From Dokdonella_A sp044227025 (GTDB lineage: Bacteria > Pseudomonadota > Gammaproteobacteria > Xanthomonadales > Rhodanobacteraceae), in the NCBI RefSeq assembly GCF_044227025.1, contig NZ_JBGAFX010000003.1, forward strand, positions 186,001 through 250,000: a DNA stretch of 64,000 nucleotides. The letters are read 5' to 3'. The notes below the pieces were generated by a model. That model did no database searches. It saw only the letters and a program-made list of their open reading frames with translations, and was not told the origin of the DNA. Each line of letters begins with the position of its first letter. The first letter of the stretch is position 1. Both the position numbers and the translations under genes were made by a program. Shown in pieces: positions 63,233 to 64,000 of this stretch.

Positions 63233-64000
63233 ATGGAGCTGACCCTCGTCCTGCTGGTCGTCGCGGTAGCGCTGGCCTTCGAATACATCAACGGTTTTCA
63301 CGACACCGCGAACTCGATCGCGACCGTGGTCGCGACCAAGGTGCTGAGTCCAGGCCAGGCGGTGCTGCTTGCCGCGGGGACCAACCTCATCGGCGCGCTG
63401 CTTGGCACCGCGGTCGCGAAGACGATCGCTTCCGGCCTGATCGACACCAACCTCGTTGCAGTCACGCCGATCGTGCTCATCTGTGCCCTGCTGGGTGCGG
63501 TGATCTGGAACCTCATCACCTGGTGGTGGGGGCTGCCGTCCAGTTCCTCGCATGCGCTCGTCGGCGGGCTGTGCGGCGCCGCGCTGGCCGCCGCGCACGA
63601 CAACTGGAATGCAATCATCTGGGTGCAGGGCGGCACGCACTGGTGGGGCGAGAAAGGCGTGCTGCCGAAGGTGATCGTGCCCATGGTGACTTCGCCGGTC
63701 GCCGGCTTCGTGCTCGGCCTGCTGTTGATGGGCCTGTTGTTCTCGCTGATGGAAGCGCTCGGTTCGAGCAAGGGGCCGTTGCAGCGGTTCGGTCGCACGC
63801 GCTTCGCGAACGCATTTTTCGGCAAGGCGCAGCTCGTTTCGGCGAGCGCGATGGGGTTGTCGCACGGCATGAACGACGCGCAGAAGACGATGGGCATCAT
63901 CGCGCTCGCGCTCGCGACGGCGACCGCCTCGGGCACGCTCGACCACATGCCGTCGTGGCTGCATTTCCTGCGCATCGAGGAGGATGCGGGCAAGCAGTTC
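63233..64000 (+). CDS. pit: Low-affinity inorganic phosphate transporter Pit (cut by window end)
   Basis: 256 codons visible, no stop before the edge. PiT family: EYINGFHDTANSIATVVATK with the conserved Asn-Asp pair in the first repeat, PSSSSHALVGGLCGAALAAA, and the second family signature SHGMNDAQKTMGIIALALA. Several hydrophobic segments are seen, as expected for about ten spans. It imports phosphate, as metal-phosphate, using the proton gradient. It forms a pair with the DUF47 gene 28 nt upstream. Confidence 0.95.
   Translation, partial: MELTLVLLVVAVALAFEYINGFHDTANSIATVVATKVLSPGQAVLLAAGTNLIGALLGTAVAKTIASGLIDTNLVAVTPIVLICALLGAVIWNLITWWWGLPSSSSHALVGGLCGAALAAAHDNWNAIIWVQGGTHWWGEKGVLPKVIVPMVTSPVAGFVLGLLLMGLLFSLMEALGSSKGPLQRFGRTRFANAFFGKAQLVSASAMGLSHGMNDAQKTMGIIALALATATASGTLDHMPSWLHFLRIEEDAGKQF

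Overview
The window is chromosomal DNA from a high-GC gammaproteobacterium. It reads as Xanthomonadales (Lysobacterales), possibly Rhodanobacteraceae. The reasons are the order tuf-trnW-secE-nusG-rplKAJL-rpoBC-rpsLG-fusA-tuf-S10-spc-alpha, the protein lengths (RpoB 1389 aa, EF-Tu 396 aa), an AcnD/PrpF-type methylcitrate pathway, and spacers filled with GGGAATCGGG-type inverted repeats. The family-level placement is inference. I see no phage, IS element, CRISPR array or plasmid feature.

Positions 1-32253 are one almost unbroken translation and transcription supercluster on the + strand: the 3' end of a tuf copy, tRNA-Trp, secE-nusG, rplKAJL, rpoBC, rpsL-rpsG-fusA-tuf, the S10 operon (rpsJ to rpsQ), the spc operon (rplN to secY) and the alpha operon (rpsM to rplQ). 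It ends at a clear intrinsic terminator at 32283-32304. rpmJ is missing between secY and rpsM. The proteins are ordinary but the spacers are not. They hold an intrinsic-terminator hairpin a few bases after the str promoter, an attenuator-like hairpin in the S10 leader, a 421-nt leader before rplJ, and a recurring small hairpin (cggcc-loop-ggccg) in six spacers, always within 75 nt upstream of a translation-gene start codon.

Positions 32250-44221 carry single housekeeping genes on both strands: an ALG10-like multi-spanning protein, dsbB, a class II DAHP synthase, typA (-), a cytoplasmic cyclophilin, a GlsB/YeaQ-type membrane protein (-), a class I aminotransferase, malate dehydrogenase, and a large GAF/GGDEF/EAL cyclic-di-GMP protein with all signature residues.

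Positions 44244-57634 hold the 2-methylcitrate (propionate) pathway in two halves: prpB, an unknown membrane-anchored gene, and prpC; then, about 6.9 kb later, acnD-prpF. Between the halves lie two tandem paralogues of unknown function, the first behind a near-consensus sigma-54 promoter, followed by a glutathione S-transferase (-), a VanX/DdpX-type dipeptidase lipoprotein (-), 2,4-dienoyl-CoA reductase fadH (-) and a secreted parallel beta-helix protein. With fadH present, the region could serve breakdown of odd-chain and unsaturated fatty acids.

Positions 57635-64000 carry an OprF/OmpA-like porin with a terminator, a short repeat region, the conserved divergent pair suhB(-)/trmJ(+), a CNNM/CBS/CorC-type membrane protein (-), and a DUF47-pit phosphate-uptake pair. 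pit runs off the window end.

Most protein calls are secure from family signatures. The candidates for something undescribed are the spacer hairpin family, the promoter/terminator overlap before rpsL, the tandem paralogue pair with its sigma-54 promoter, and the orphan gene inside prpBC.
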